A stretch of DNA of 64,000 nucleotides from the NCBI GenBank assembly GCA_028583405.1, contig CM053261.1:13014459-13078458 (forward strand). The letters are read 5' to 3'. The notes under the pieces are model-generated. The model was not told where the DNA came from and did no database searches. It saw only the letters and a list, made by a program, of their open reading frames with translations. A program made the translations under genes and the position numbers. Source of the stretch: Pogonophryne albipinna. Its lineage: Eukaryota > Chordata > Actinopteri > Perciformes > Artedidraconidae. Positions 15,618-35,078 of this stretch are shown here, one piece after another (position 1 is the first letter of the stretch; each line of letters opens with the position of its first letter).

Positions 15618-15857
15618 CCGCAGAGAGGAGCCAGCAGAGGATATAAATACAGCGGGACCTGGGGGGTTCGGCCTCTTTCTTCACCTGCTAGCGAGAGCCA
15701 GAAACAGTTGCTTTTCTGTCGAACAATATTCTGCTTGTAACATTACCGTGCCTTTTTTATTAATTAAAGTACCATTTGAACCTTCTCAGAGACTCAATTT
15801 AGTCTCCTTTTAAAGCTTCTCTCCTGGACGCGAGAATAACGAACACAACATAACACT
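15618..15857 (+). repeat. Possible LTR-like regulatory module
   Basis: Directly follows the right foldback arm. It has a TATAAA at 15642-15647 and an ATTAAA at 15763-15768, 120 bp apart, the spacing expected of an LTR promoter and polyadenylation signal. No partner LTR or precise ends were found, so this could equally be ordinary sequence. Confidence 0.3.
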
Positions 15858-16282
15858 AGCCATTTGGCCAGTGGACAAAAATGTTACAATTTGACCTCTG
15901 CAACCGTATTGTTTAATTACACTGGGTCTCTAATTACATCTTTTAAGTCTACTATAAATAAACATATTCCTCTATCCTCTCACTCAAACCCAGTGTAATG
16001 GTAACCTGATAAACCTGTAACATTAACGTTACGTGGTCAACAATAAACCTGTAACCTTCCTATAAACCGACAGATGTATTTAGCCAGTAGATGGTGGCAG
16101 CGGAACGTAATGATTAACGTTACAGACCTTTTTTATGTCATGTCAAGAGTTGGATGTCAACGCCACTCAACGCAAACAAGTGTGACAAACAAACATTCAC
16201 TCATCTTTTCAAATATTCAGTTACAAAGCTAGTAGCAAGCTAAGTTAACATTACATAGCTGATGCTGAGCTAAACATGTTTG

Positions 16283-16495
16283 CTAACCGTCCATATGCGT
16301 TAATGTGACTGACCTCTCCGGGTGAGTTTTCAAGTGCCTGATGAAATTTGACGTTGTTGCACCAGCATCCTTGATTTTAATATTGCAGACTTTGCAGTGT
16401 GCGCTCCTTTTGTTGGTGCCGCCGGCGTTTTGTTCGAAGTTTTTATAGTACCTAATTACAAGCGGTACAGCTGCAGGTGTGCCACCGGTCGCCAT
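16283..16495 (-). pseudogene. BED zinc-finger exon of a hAT transposase
   Basis: A 70-residue frame starting at 16495. Residues 30-60 form a BED-type finger: AHCKVC, then a Phe-Ile-Arg-His-Leu-Lys-Thr-His segment supplying the histidines. Such fingers bind transposon ends at the N-terminus of hAT transposases. The coding exon probably stops at 16314, where GTCAGT could serve as a donor; the last residues before the stop would then be intronic read-through. The exon lies inside a hAT with intact ends and points into it, as expected. The ribonuclease-H-like catalytic region and the C-terminal dimerisation region are absent downstream, so it is a remnant. A domesticated ZBED gene is the alternative, which I think unlikely. 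Confidence 0.65.
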
Positions 16496-16516
16496 GGTGT
16501 TACCATGATGTTAATG

Positions 16517-16804
16517 TTAAAGGTGCGGTAGGTAAGTTTGAGAAACCGGCTCGAGATACACTTTTTGTTATATTCCATGGAATGCTCTTAACATCCCGAT
16601 AGCCGGCCCGGCTAAAATAACTGGATGGCCTGCCTGCCTGTCAGCCTCCCATCGGGGCACAAACTTATCTCGTGCCCTCATTGGCGCGTTCGTGTGTGTT
16701 GGAGGAGGGGCTCTGTGAGGAAGTAGCAGATTTTCTCCGGTTGTGTATTTTCAAATTCTAGCGATCTCGAGCCGGTTTCTCAAACTTACCTACCCCACCT
16801 TTAA
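16517..16804. mobile_element. TTAA-target MITE, copy A
   Basis: 280-bp element (16521-16800) between TTAA duplications. Ends are AGGTGCGGTAGGTAAGTTTG and the inverted AAACTTACCTACCCCACCT, and the inverted repeat extends through GAGAAACCGGCTCGAGAT. A second copy lies at 44182-44501. No coding sequence. Confidence 0.8.
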
Positions 16805-16977
16805 CACGCCAAAAATAGAAAACACAATGATTGTTCACGAGTCCCAAAACACGAGTCCAAGTCGAGTCCGAAGTCTTTTGAGCAGGAGTCCAAGTCAAGT
16901 CTGAAGTCTCTGTGTGTGCGACTTAAGTGCGACTCGAGTCCGAGTCACAAACTCGAGTCCCCATCTCTGCGTCACAG

Positions 16978-17700
16978 CGGATTATCAAAACAGCGGCCCG
17001 GGGTGCAAAACGCATCAATGACAGCGACCCTCTACCACACAGAACAACACCATTGATATAAACACCTATCATGACAGGGCACCCACAGCCAAGTAACAAT
17101 TACAAATGAATGAAGTCGGCACGGCGGCCCACATTGAAAATGACTTAGGCCTACCTTTGATGATCAAATCACTTAAACACAAAATCAAGTCAATTGTACT
17201 GTCATTTGACATTACTCTCTCGTTGAGTTACTATAGCTGGCCCTCTGTGAATGTAGAGAGGGACCATAGACTGACCAACAAGCTCTCCCGTCTTCACATA
17301 ACTCTCAGAGACGGCATTTAACCCTTCACATTCCAACAGAAACTGAACAGGCAGATTCGAAGGGTTTATTTATTTGGAAACATTATTTTAAATACAATTA
17401 AATCAAGTTATTTTGGTTTAACTAATGAAAAATGTAACACCAAAAAAATATTTAAAAAAATATTTAAAAAAAAATGTTTTTTTTTAAAAATGTTTTCAAA
17501 TATTATTTTTTAGAATATCTTACTATGGAAACATTAAGCTTTAATCTCTCTCTGTTTTCCAAGAAGCTTTGAGGTCAAGCACGAGAATGTGCAAAAGCAT
17601 CAGTGTGTTTGTGTGAATGTGTGTGTGCGTGTGCGTGTCTTTGTGAGCGTGCAGAGCCAGGAGGCAGCGTCATGTAACATGTGATGCACCGCCCCTCTGC
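16978..17700. other. No confident gene
   Basis: Sequence between the hAT and the PRODH promoter. A 71-codon frame at 17106-17321 resembles no family I can defend. An A/T-rich patch lies at 17440-17510 and a short GT-rich run at 17600-17640. Confidence 0.4.
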
Positions 17701-17716
17701 GCGAGATGACTTTAAA

Positions 17717-17722
17717 TATAAA
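17717..17722 (+). promoter_or_regulatory. Putative PRODH TATA box
   Basis: TATAAA in GC-richer sequence, 97-102 bases upstream of the PRODH start codon. It would place transcription initiation near 17745-17755 with a short 5' leader. Inferred from position only. Confidence 0.45.
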
Positions 17723-17818
17723 CTACCCAGCGCCCGCTCGCAGGGCAACCTCATAGCGACAGCACAGCGAGGAGAGGAAGCTCGTGTTTTGTTGTCTGTA
17801 ACTCGAAAATAAAAGTAA

Positions 17819-26788
<8,970 letters not shown>

Positions 26789-27962
26789 GTCACCTGACCA
26801 CAACATACTACCTGCAGGATGTCTGTAAGCATTCCACTGGCTAACTGCGCTTCATAGGGGAAGAGTAATGTCTCTCCCTGGCTGGTTAGGTTGCACAGTA
26901 CGGAGGACATTTTTGCAGTTTTACTGAGATGGAGATTATTTTTGCATTTAGCAGTATATTTATATTTTAAAAAACAGTGCCATAATGAAACATTGATGTG
27001 ATGCTCTATTTACAAGTGATGATTTATTTGTGTCTATTTAACTACGATAACTCTGAATCACCTCAAAAATGTATGTATGCCAACCAGAGGGGGGCTAAGT
27101 TGTATATAGATATACAAGTTTTTTTAAATGGTAACATTTTAATGTCAGTCAGCGACTATAACACTTATACACTTCTCTGAGGGGATTGTAAATACTTAGC
27201 ATCTTTTATTGATAATACGGTATCTCATTGTATAACTTAAAAATTAAAGACATAGTCTCTTGTTGTAAACTGTTCACCTTTATCTGCTGTGGGTATCTGG
27301 AAATGAGCTAACTACCTATGACGTGAAAGTGGCTGTTTACTGTAGCTAACCTTCATTCACCTACGACAAAAGAAACCTCTTTCACGGTCCCATCGTGACT
27401 CACTGTGATCCATTTTAGAGGATCAATAACACCTAGTGTGCTTTAATACTGGACATGGATGTGATGGTTATGATTTCATATTCGTCTGAAGTCAACGGCA
27501 CCAACAGCGGCAGATTTTCAAAGAAGAAAACTATAAATGTTTGTGCCCTTTGTTCCAAAAATAAGCCACAATAACAGCTGTCAGGCCCAAACTGTCAGCC
27601 ATGTTGCATTATGTGCATTGGAGGGGAAACTGCCTGTAAGTATATTTGTTTTTGTTGTAATTCAAAAGGAATGGTTGTGTAAATATATCTGGTTTGTGGT
27701 TGATTGAATGTAATGGAAAACTGCTGTTTTTATGACTATAAATTAATACTTAAAATTGTCCTTATACATTTTGGTAAAACCATAAAATTGAAAACTGAGT
27801 CTAAGTTGACCCTTTTGTAAAAAAAAGTATTTTTGGACTTGCAAAAGCTCTTTGTCTTTAATAAAGATGTTGTTTCCATGTGAATGATCTACAGTGTATT
27901 GTTTAGTGTTTAACCTTGTAACACTGGCACATCTCAAGTGTTTGAGTAGACTTTTGGTTTTA
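26789..27962 (+). promoter_or_regulatory. PRODH 3' UTR region with candidate poly(A) signals
   Basis: Sequence after the PRODH stop. ATTAAA at 27243-27248 and AATAAA at 27860-27865 are candidate polyadenylation signals and would give 3' UTRs of about 0.5 or 1.1 kb. No other gene is visible. Confidence 0.5.
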
Positions 27963-27991
27963 CTTGAAGGCAGGGGCGGTTCTAGGGGGGG

Positions 27992-29335
27992 AAATTACAT
28001 TACATTGCATTTAGCTGACGCTTTTATCCAAAGCGACTTACAATAAGTGCGTTCGACCAACAAAATACAAACTTGAAGAAAACAGAATCATATAAGTACA
28101 TCAGGTTTCATAGAGCAAAAACATTTCAAGTGCTACTCAACTGGCTTTAGGTAAGCCAGTCCTTTATTAGTATATAAGTGCTTTGTTAATAGTTCTATTG
28201 CTCGAAGTGGAGTCGAAAGAGATGAGTTTTCAGTCTGCGCCGGAAGGTGTGTAAGCTGTTTGGAAAGTGACCAGAAGTGTTGATGAAATGGGTGAGAAAC
28301 GGTAGAATATCAGGAGCGATAGTCTGAAGGAGGTTTGAAGGGATAGGGTCCAGAAGACAGGTGGTAGGGCGGGCAGAGGTAATGAGGGTAAGAACCTCAC
28401 TTGGATAGAGAGGGGAAAAGGAGGTCAGTGTGTGGGTGAAAGGAGGGTCTGGTGACCCAGTGGTGAGTAAAGGTGAGTCAGAAAAAGAAGAGCGAATATC
28501 ATGAACCTTTTTCTCAAAGTGGTTAACAAAGTCGCTTGACAGAAGGGAGGAGGGGGAAGGGGCTTTGGGGGGGTCCAGGAGGTAGGAGAAGATGGAAAAT
28601 AGTTTGTTGGGATTGGAGTAGGAAGATTGGATCTTATCTTGAAAGAAAGTGCTTTTTGCCTGAGAGATCGAAGCAGAGAAAGAGGAGAGGAGAGCCTGAT
28701 AGGTTAGGAGGTCGTCACGGTGTTTGGATTTCCACCGTTTCCGCTCTGCTGCCCTAAGGACGGTTCTATTAGCACGCAGTGCGTCATTTAGCCAGGGAGC
28801 AGGAAGGGACTGACGAGCCTGCCGAGATGTGAGAGGACAGAGAGAGTCCAGAGATGATGAGAGAGTAGAGAGGAGAGTTTCTGCAGCAGAGTTTGGAGGC
28901 AGGAGTTGGAACGAGTCAGAGGAAGGGAGGGCTGAGAGCACCGATGAGGCAAAGGTAGAGGGGGAGAGGGAACGAAGATTACGGCGGACAGGTGTAGGAT
29001 GAGAAGAGATTAGTTCGTTATGTTTGGAAAGGGGTAGAGAGAATGAAATGAAGAAGTGATCGGATGTGTGGAGCGGGTTTACAGAGAGGTTAGAAGTAGT
29101 GCAGTTCCTTGAGAATATGAGATCAAGGACATTGCCAGCTTTATGAGTTGGTGGGGATGGAGACAGTGAGAAAGCAAAGGCGGTTAACAGAGATGTTAGT
29201 TCGTCTATCTTCCCTGTCTGGAGGTTGAAGTCTCCGAGAAGTACAGCGGGAGGGCCAGTTTCAGGGATGTGTGAGAGGAGATTATCTAATTCCTCCAAGA
29301 AGTCCCAATGTGTACTATAGGACAGTAAAAAAAAA
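27992..29335 (-). mobile_element. L2-like LINE, 5' truncated and internally deleted
   Basis: Minus-strand non-LTR element inserted in the hAT. The 3' tail (27992-28045) is the same TTTAGCTGACGCTTTTATCC block found in the SINE at 18256. The coding part is listed separately. An A-rich run lies at the 5' border (29329-29341). The first part of the endonuclease and nearly all of the reverse transcriptase are missing. Confidence 0.75.
28195..29298 (-). pseudogene. LINE ORF2 remnant: endonuclease C-half fused to the ORF C-terminus
   Basis: 367 open codons. Residues 1-100 match the second half of an apurinic-type endonuclease: LLGDFNL (Asp and Asn of the active site), then VLDLIFS and the TSDHFFISF block with the terminal Asp-His pair. 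Residues about 165-300 match the linker between endonuclease and reverse transcriptase, with PWLNDALRANRTVLRAAERK and a FVNHFEKKVHDIR segment. At about residue 340, sequence that normally begins the reverse transcriptase (LLDPIPSNLLQ) passes directly into the family's C-terminal signature FRRRLKTHLFRLHF. The polymerase with its YxDD site is deleted, yet the frame stays open. It cannot retrotranspose itself. Best assigned to the L2/CR1 group; the exact clade is uncertain. Confidence 0.72.
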
Positions 29336-29907
29336 AAAACAGTTTGAAAGGGGAGTGATTAGTAAAATATGCATTAATAAAAAGAAAGAAAACTAACTAT
29401 AGGTAACATAAGATAAGAATAAACTAGTTTAAATGATTTGTTATTGGTTGTGATCATATTCTAAAGATTTGTTGATTATTGAAAAGTATACAGCTCTCTT
29501 TCATGAGTGTTGAGAGCTGTATCCATAAATCCATTTTGTGCTCAAAGTGCACCAGATTGATGCATTTCAAAAAAAAAATTCCCGGTGGTTCATGCCCCCG
29601 GACCCCCCTAGAGAAGGTTAGGTACACCCCCAAATAAAGCAGGTTCAAATAATTAAATTGCATACATTTTCTTTTAGTAAACACTGAAAACGGGTCCCAC
29701 AGACCCAAACAGCACACAAAGGTAAGTGTATAATAATGTGTAATGAAACAAATATCAATAACTGTATTGCATTGTTTTCTTAGGTGTATGCGCAATTACT
29801 TCATACTGTCTTTGTCGTCCTGCATTTATTGTGCCCCCGTCAGAAAATAACTGGCCCCAGCCTGGCCCCCCCAGTCAAATTGGTCTAGAACCGCCACTGC
29901 TTGAAGG

Positions 29908-32165
29908 CATTTCCTGATGGTTTTTCTTTTTTATGTGTATATGTGTCATATGTGTAATTAATAAGACAAATTAAATACAGTTACATTAAAAGAAACCTGA
30001 ATTGTGTTTATGTTGCAACTGTGGATATTGGAGTTGGACATTTATGAAGAGGCTGATTTCTTAGTTGTTGGGGAAGGATCTTTAAGAACAGAAAAGTAAC
30101 ATATGATTTACGCAATCATTTAATATGGTCTGTTCCTGCTTAAAAGGTCTATAAACTCCAGCTTCTGCTAGCTCTTACTTGATAAACGCAATCCTGATTT
30201 TCTCGTAGTGACACTTATCTGGTAGTCCTCAGTGACGTATTCAGATATCAATGATAACAACTACGACCATTGCAACAGAAACACTCGTAGACAAACTGAT
30301 GCGTGCCAGAACTGATGTGACCTACTAAATGTTCAGCCCCTGTCAAAGTCAACAGCAGCTGAGGCAGCACCTGAGGCCAGGTATTTGGAGACTAAAGAAA
30401 GAAAAAAACACCACAACACACAGCTGTGATGAGAACGAGCAGGCCTGCTGGGTGTGCTCTATGTGCAGATAGATGTTATACACAGATATTAGTTTCACTG
30501 TTATGAAAACATAACCGTGGCCTGAAATGAGCTAAACAGACTTTAAAGCAGGGGTTCCCAACCCTTTTCAACTCAAGGCCCACTTAAGAATCAAACATTT
30601 TTTCCCGGCCCACATTCAACGATAAACAATAGGAAAGCTAAATAAAGTTCTGGTTGGTCAATACAGAACATGTTGTTAATCCAGTAGTACAGACTGCTGT
30701 AGAGGACTGTAATGACCGTTGCTCAGGAGGATCAAGAAAGAGAAAGGAAAGGAGGTTCAAATAAAAATATACCTTAATAATGAAATGTTTCCATACAAAT
30801 CATAATGTTCTGCACATTTTTTGGCGTCCCACTTGCAATGCGTTCGGGCCGCAGCCCACAGGTTGGGAACCGCTGCTCTGTTTCTCTGCCTCAACTTTGT
30901 ACATTATACATTTGTATTATTTAAAACAAAGCATTGATGTATTGGCATTGATGCATGCTCTGTACACATAGCCAGGTGTTTTGGCCTCATGGCACTAAGA
31001 TACTTGACTTTAAAGGAATTATTTTCCTGCCAACCTCCACTTCAACCCCATTGCGCATACCTCAAAAGGTACTGGACATAGTGATCTAGAAGTGTGTAGA
31101 CTATTTTACAAACCAGTCCTGCCCCTGTGGGAGGAGAAATCACATCTGACTCCTTCAGTCCTCACAGCCAATCAGATAAGAGTAGTTTCTTTCACCTTGC
31201 AGAAAATACTCACATCGACACTTCCAACATTGTCATCTGCAGGTAAAAAAAATCTCTTTACTTTTTCTTATTCCATATGCTATATCCTTCTTGAATTTAC
31301 AGTGTTGTTAATATCTTAGCTTATTTGGTTATCAAAATAAGTTAATATTGGTTTTAAGGATAATGGATCTACAGAGTTGTTATCTCAAGGAAGGACATAT
31401 TGCATTTTTGTAAGCTTTAAACAAGTGAATTCCCTAATTAATTAGAACAACTCTATGTCTATGGGACATGCACATGTAGGATATCTTCAACGAAGGGGGC
31501 CTAACAAGTGAAAAATGAACATCAATGTTAGAGATAAGAATCAGAGCTGTTATGGCAAGGGCCATACTGTACCGTTCCTATCTGATATAATAAGTAAGCA
31601 CCTGTTCAGTGTGAATTGTAGAAACTTTAGAATTGTCCCCTTTTTTTTACCATGTTAACATCAGTTTTTACTGTTATAAAATGCTTGTACCTTAACTGTA
31701 GTTTTCATGTTGGTGTGTCTTTTGTCTTTCCATCTGTGTTGCTAAGGGAATTCTAGCACTGTAAACATGTTTATAGTATAAACATGTGGGCTATTCTGAG
31801 AGAAAGAATGATGCAGCAGTTTTTTGCTAATCAGCATGATCTCTTGTCTATGTTCATTTTGCCTTTTCATTATAAAGTTCTTCTTATTTCTGTTAGAAAT
31901 GGATAGTAGGTTATATAAAATTGAAATGGATTAGGCCTGGACTCTCTATAATTGCATTATCATTACTTTGCTGTGACCTAAGGGCGTTATTAGTTGGCCT
32001 GTGTGTAAGAATTTCCCCAGAGTATTACGAGTGTTTATGAGCTTTGTGTAGCTTTGTTGTATGAGAAAAACACTTCACAGCATAGTGCAACATGGGTTTG
32101 TGTATAGAAACTTTGAATCCTGTTATTATTGTCCTTTATACATGCATGCCCTTTCATTTTATTTC
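29908..32165. other. Intergenic region between the nested hAT and GAL3ST1
   Basis: No coding gene is recognised. It contains a hAT-like MITE (30549-30875). A donor-like CTGCAG|GTAAAA at 31241 could end a 5' non-coding GAL3ST1 exon, but this is only a position-based guess. Confidence 0.4.
30549..30875. mobile_element. hAT-type MITE
   Basis: Starts CAGGGGTTCCCAACCCTTTT and ends with the inverted GGTTGGGAACCGCTG. Both ends are followed inside by GGCCCAC/GCCCAC motifs. The flanking 8-mers do not match, so the target duplication has decayed or the ends are slightly misplaced. Confidence 0.7.
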
Positions 32166-32189
32166 CAGGTCCTTGTTTGGGTATTAGCG

Positions 32190-33540
32190 ATGTCTGCCAT
32201 CAAAGGAAAGAAGTGCACACGTATGACCAGGAGGCTGATTCTCTCGGTTTTATTGACCAACATCATGTTGTTGCTGTACTGCCTCACGAACCTAACCCAA
32301 GTTAAGATTAGGTAAGTATTTTAAAGTAAAGCCTTTCTTTATTTTGTGAAATCAGTTCATCTGTTTGTTTACCGTATATTTTATTCACAGGGACTCCCTG
32401 CAAGACACATGTCCTCTAAGTATGGTGAAATTATTGACGAAAAATGTAAGCTCACCATCTCTCAGCACGTCAGAAGTTAGCTCCCCCAAAGTAAACATCA
32501 TGTTCATGAAAACCCACAAAACTGCCAGCAGCACCATACTCAACATCCTCTTCAGATTCGGAGAAAAGCACAAGCTTAAATTCGCCTTCCCTGATGGCCG
32601 CAATGACTTCTTCTACCCGTCACCTTTCCTCTGCTCCCAGGTGAAGGACTACAGGCCTGGAGACTGTTTCAACATTGTTTGTAATCACATGCGCTTTGAC
32701 CATCAGGAAGTAGCCAAGTTCCTGCCTCCAGATGCTGTTTACATCACCATCTTACGTGACCCAGTGGATCTCTTTGAATCATCTTTCAATTATTACCACA
32801 GAGCAGTTCCTCTCACATGGAGGATCAATGGAGAGAACCAACTGGTGGAGTTTTTGAACAATCCTCACACCTTCTACAGCCCAGAGGCTTTCAACTCATT
32901 CTACCTCAAAAATCTGCTCTTTTTTGACTTTGGTTTTGACAACAACCTGGAGGGTGATGATCCTCGTGTAATGAGGGATATTCATAAGTTATCAACACGT
33001 TTTGATTTGGTTCTTGTCGCAGAATATTTTGATGAGTCACTTATCCTGCTCAAGGACACACTGTGTTGGACCATGGAGGACATACTGTATTTTAAACTCA
33101 ATGCTCGCAGGAGATCATCTGTATCTCGACTGACCCCAGAGTTGAGAGCCAAAGCTTTACAGTGGAACGGGGCTGACTGGAGACTCTATCAGCACTTTAA
33201 TGCTACTTTCTGGGCAAGAGTTGAGGCGTATGGGAGAGAAAGAATGAAACAAGAGGTAAAAGAGCTCAGGAAAAGAAATGCAGAGATGAAGGCCATCTGT
33301 ATTCAAGATGGAGGTTCAGTGGAAGCTCAAAATATTCACGACAGTCGTTTCCTGCCCTGGCAGCCCGTTGGAGAGTCTTCCATTCTTGGGTACAACGTGA
33401 AGCAAAATATTGATCCACAATTCAGGGAAATCTGTGAAAAAATGCTCACACCTGAAATACAATACTTGTCGCAGCTGGGCGTAAGCCTGTGGCTGACTAG
33501 ACTATGGGGTTGGTTCAAAGATACCGTTTTTGGAGATTGA
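32190..33540 (+). CDS. gal3st1: Galactosylceramide sulfotransferase (two coding exons)
   Basis: Golgi enzyme that transfers sulfate from PAPS to O-3 of galactose on galactosylceramide, making the myelin lipid sulfatide. Exons 32190-32311 and 32391-33540 join in phase (AG|G) to give 423 residues, the length of human GAL3ST1. The ATG follows a splice acceptor at 32168 by a short leader. A short basic tail and the hydrophobic signal anchor RLILSVLLTNIMLLLYCL (residues 12-29) make it type II. PAPS-binding motifs are present: MKTHKTASSTILN (5'-phosphosulfate loop, near residue 90) and ILRDPVDLFESSF (3'-phosphate loop, near 175). FCxxQ-like and NCHMRF-like family blocks (CNHMRFDHQEV) are also seen. 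The C-terminus is Trp-rich. A clear member of the Gal3ST family; GAL3ST1 is the best match among paralogues because of overall length and the anchor. Confidence 0.93.
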
Positions 33541-34345
33541 ATTGGACTAAAATGTTTTACGTGTTTAGTTTAGCAGCAAGCTAGAGTCCACTTTGTTATT
33601 GTACCTACCTTTGTTTTTGTTTAGCTCACAGGAAAAATACCAGGATGGGACATAATACAGTCAGTGCTAACTATAATGTTGTTTTAAATGTGTTCTTCTC
33701 ATTCATTGGGACAGACATTGCTCGTGTGCCCCCTATAGGCCTGAGTCTCAGGTGCAGTTACATGTAATTGATTTGAACAGCAGTGGCCTTACCTGACCTG
33801 TTTACAAGATGTTTTCACTATTGACGGGCATTGTTTGACATTGCAAATTAAAAGGTGGCAGCTACCGTTTCTATATAATACTTGTTCTTGTTTGGGCCAA
33901 AATTAGCATCCAGCTTTAATACGTTCCTTGTATGGAAATGGTCCATACAAATGTTACCTCATTCATGTTTTTTTTTGTATAGCCTGTTTTAATAAAATAC
34001 AATTTAACTGGATATCTCAGCCCCATTCAAGCGTTATGTGTATTCTTTGGTATAAACACTACTGGGTGAGGAACTAAGGAACTACAGCTTATTGGAAACT
34101 AGGATTGGTTAAAAACATATAGCTATTTCATTATAGTACAGACTTCTGTTTCTGTACTTATCATTTTTAATTTCCTTTATGTTTAAAACCAGAGAACCAA
34201 GCTGTACAACCTTATCTTTGAAATGACACTAAATATACATAAAACTGCTGACATGAAGGGGACACAATGTATACAACCACTGAATACTTTTATAATAAAG
34301 ACTCAAGAACTATATAATTCTATAAATCCTTCTCAGTCATTTTAT
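33541..34345 (+). promoter_or_regulatory. GAL3ST1 3' UTR region
   Basis: AATAAA at 33991-33996 is the best polyadenylation signal, giving a 3' UTR of about 470 bases. A second lies near 34294. No other features are visible. Confidence 0.5.
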
Positions 34346-34648
34346 CAAGATACTAGGGCTGCTCAATTAATCGTATTTTAATCGCAATTACAATTATGGC
34401 TTGCAACGATTACGAAATAAAACGATTATTTTTTTATAACTTTTTTTTTGTATTGGTTTTTCAGTTGAATTATACTTAAAGTGCAGGGTAACCAACTATT
34501 AAAAACATACTGTTCACATTTTTTTTCTCCAATAAATTGATGTTTTCAAAGTAAATGGATAATCGTTTTTAATAATCGTGATATCAATTATTGACCCAAA
34601 TAATCGAGATTATGATTTTTGCCATAATCGAGCAGCCCTACAAGATAC
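34346..34648. mobile_element. hAT MITE with perfect 8-bp target duplication
   Basis: 287-bp element (34354-34640) starting TAGGGCTGCTCAATTAATCG and ending ATAATCGAGCAGCCCTA. It is flanked by CAAGATAC at 34346-34353 and 34641-34648. The interior is rich in AATCG/CGATT motifs in both orientations. No coding sequence. Confidence 0.92.
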
Positions 34649-35078
34649 TCATTTGATTTGAAGCTGATCCCTTTTAGATGACCTAATGTGGCTAGAGTGG
34701 GTGCTTATGAAAATGCTAGTAAGTCAAACAAAAGTACTTTGACAGTGTAACTAATCTAAGATGCTTTGACATATGCAAGCCATATGATAAATCAAAAACA
34801 TTACAAGGTTTGTACGTCATTAACATGTTTAATTTAAGCATTTACAATATGTGGGGGGAACGTAGACATTACATCTAACAACAGGAAGGAGGGGACGAGG
34901 TGACAGGAACCGTTGCTCCATCTTCAAGGTGGTCTGGACAGTCAAGCGGCTCTCACAGGTCCCACCTGGCATGACTTTTGAGCACATTGTCCATGTTGAC
35001 TGATGATTGATTCAGGTGTGGAGTCCAGGAAGAATGGAAGTGTGACAACAGTTGCACTTCAGCCTTAGGTAACCCGAC

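Larger units (their letters stand above)
11495..16977. mobile_element. hAT DNA transposon, 5.5 kb, with 8-bp target duplication
   Basis: The element is 11503-16969. It is bounded by inverted CAGAGATG/CATCTCTG and by perfect 8-bp direct repeats CGTCACAG at 11495-11502 and 16970-16977, the hallmark of hAT insertion. Both ends carry dense AGTCCAAGTC-type subterminal repeats (11515-11660 and 16835-16960), as Ac/Tol2-like hATs do. On the minus strand it keeps a BED-finger exon (16314-16495), but no catalytic transposase exons remain. The middle is occupied by a foldback element, an LTR-like stretch and a MITE, so it is non-autonomous. Confidence 0.85.
27963..29907. mobile_element. hAT element interrupted by a LINE, 8-bp target duplication
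   Basis: The element runs 27971-29899. It starts CAGGGGCGGTTCTAG and ends CTAGAACCGCCACTG in inverted orientation, with perfect 8-bp duplications CTTGAAGG at 27963-27970 and 29900-29907. Only about 20 bp of the left end and about 560 bp of the right part are its own sequence. An L2-like LINE (about 27992-29335) sits between. No hAT transposase remains. Confidence 0.88.

Noticed and set aside
17106..17321. 71-codon frame as a hAT dimerisation remnant
   Set aside because: It lacks the conserved Glu-Arg-Phe-Ser type motif and lies outside the hAT boundaries.
30549..30875. 8-bp target duplication for the MITE
   Set aside because: The flanks CTTTAAAG and CTCTGTTT do not match, so no duplication is claimed.
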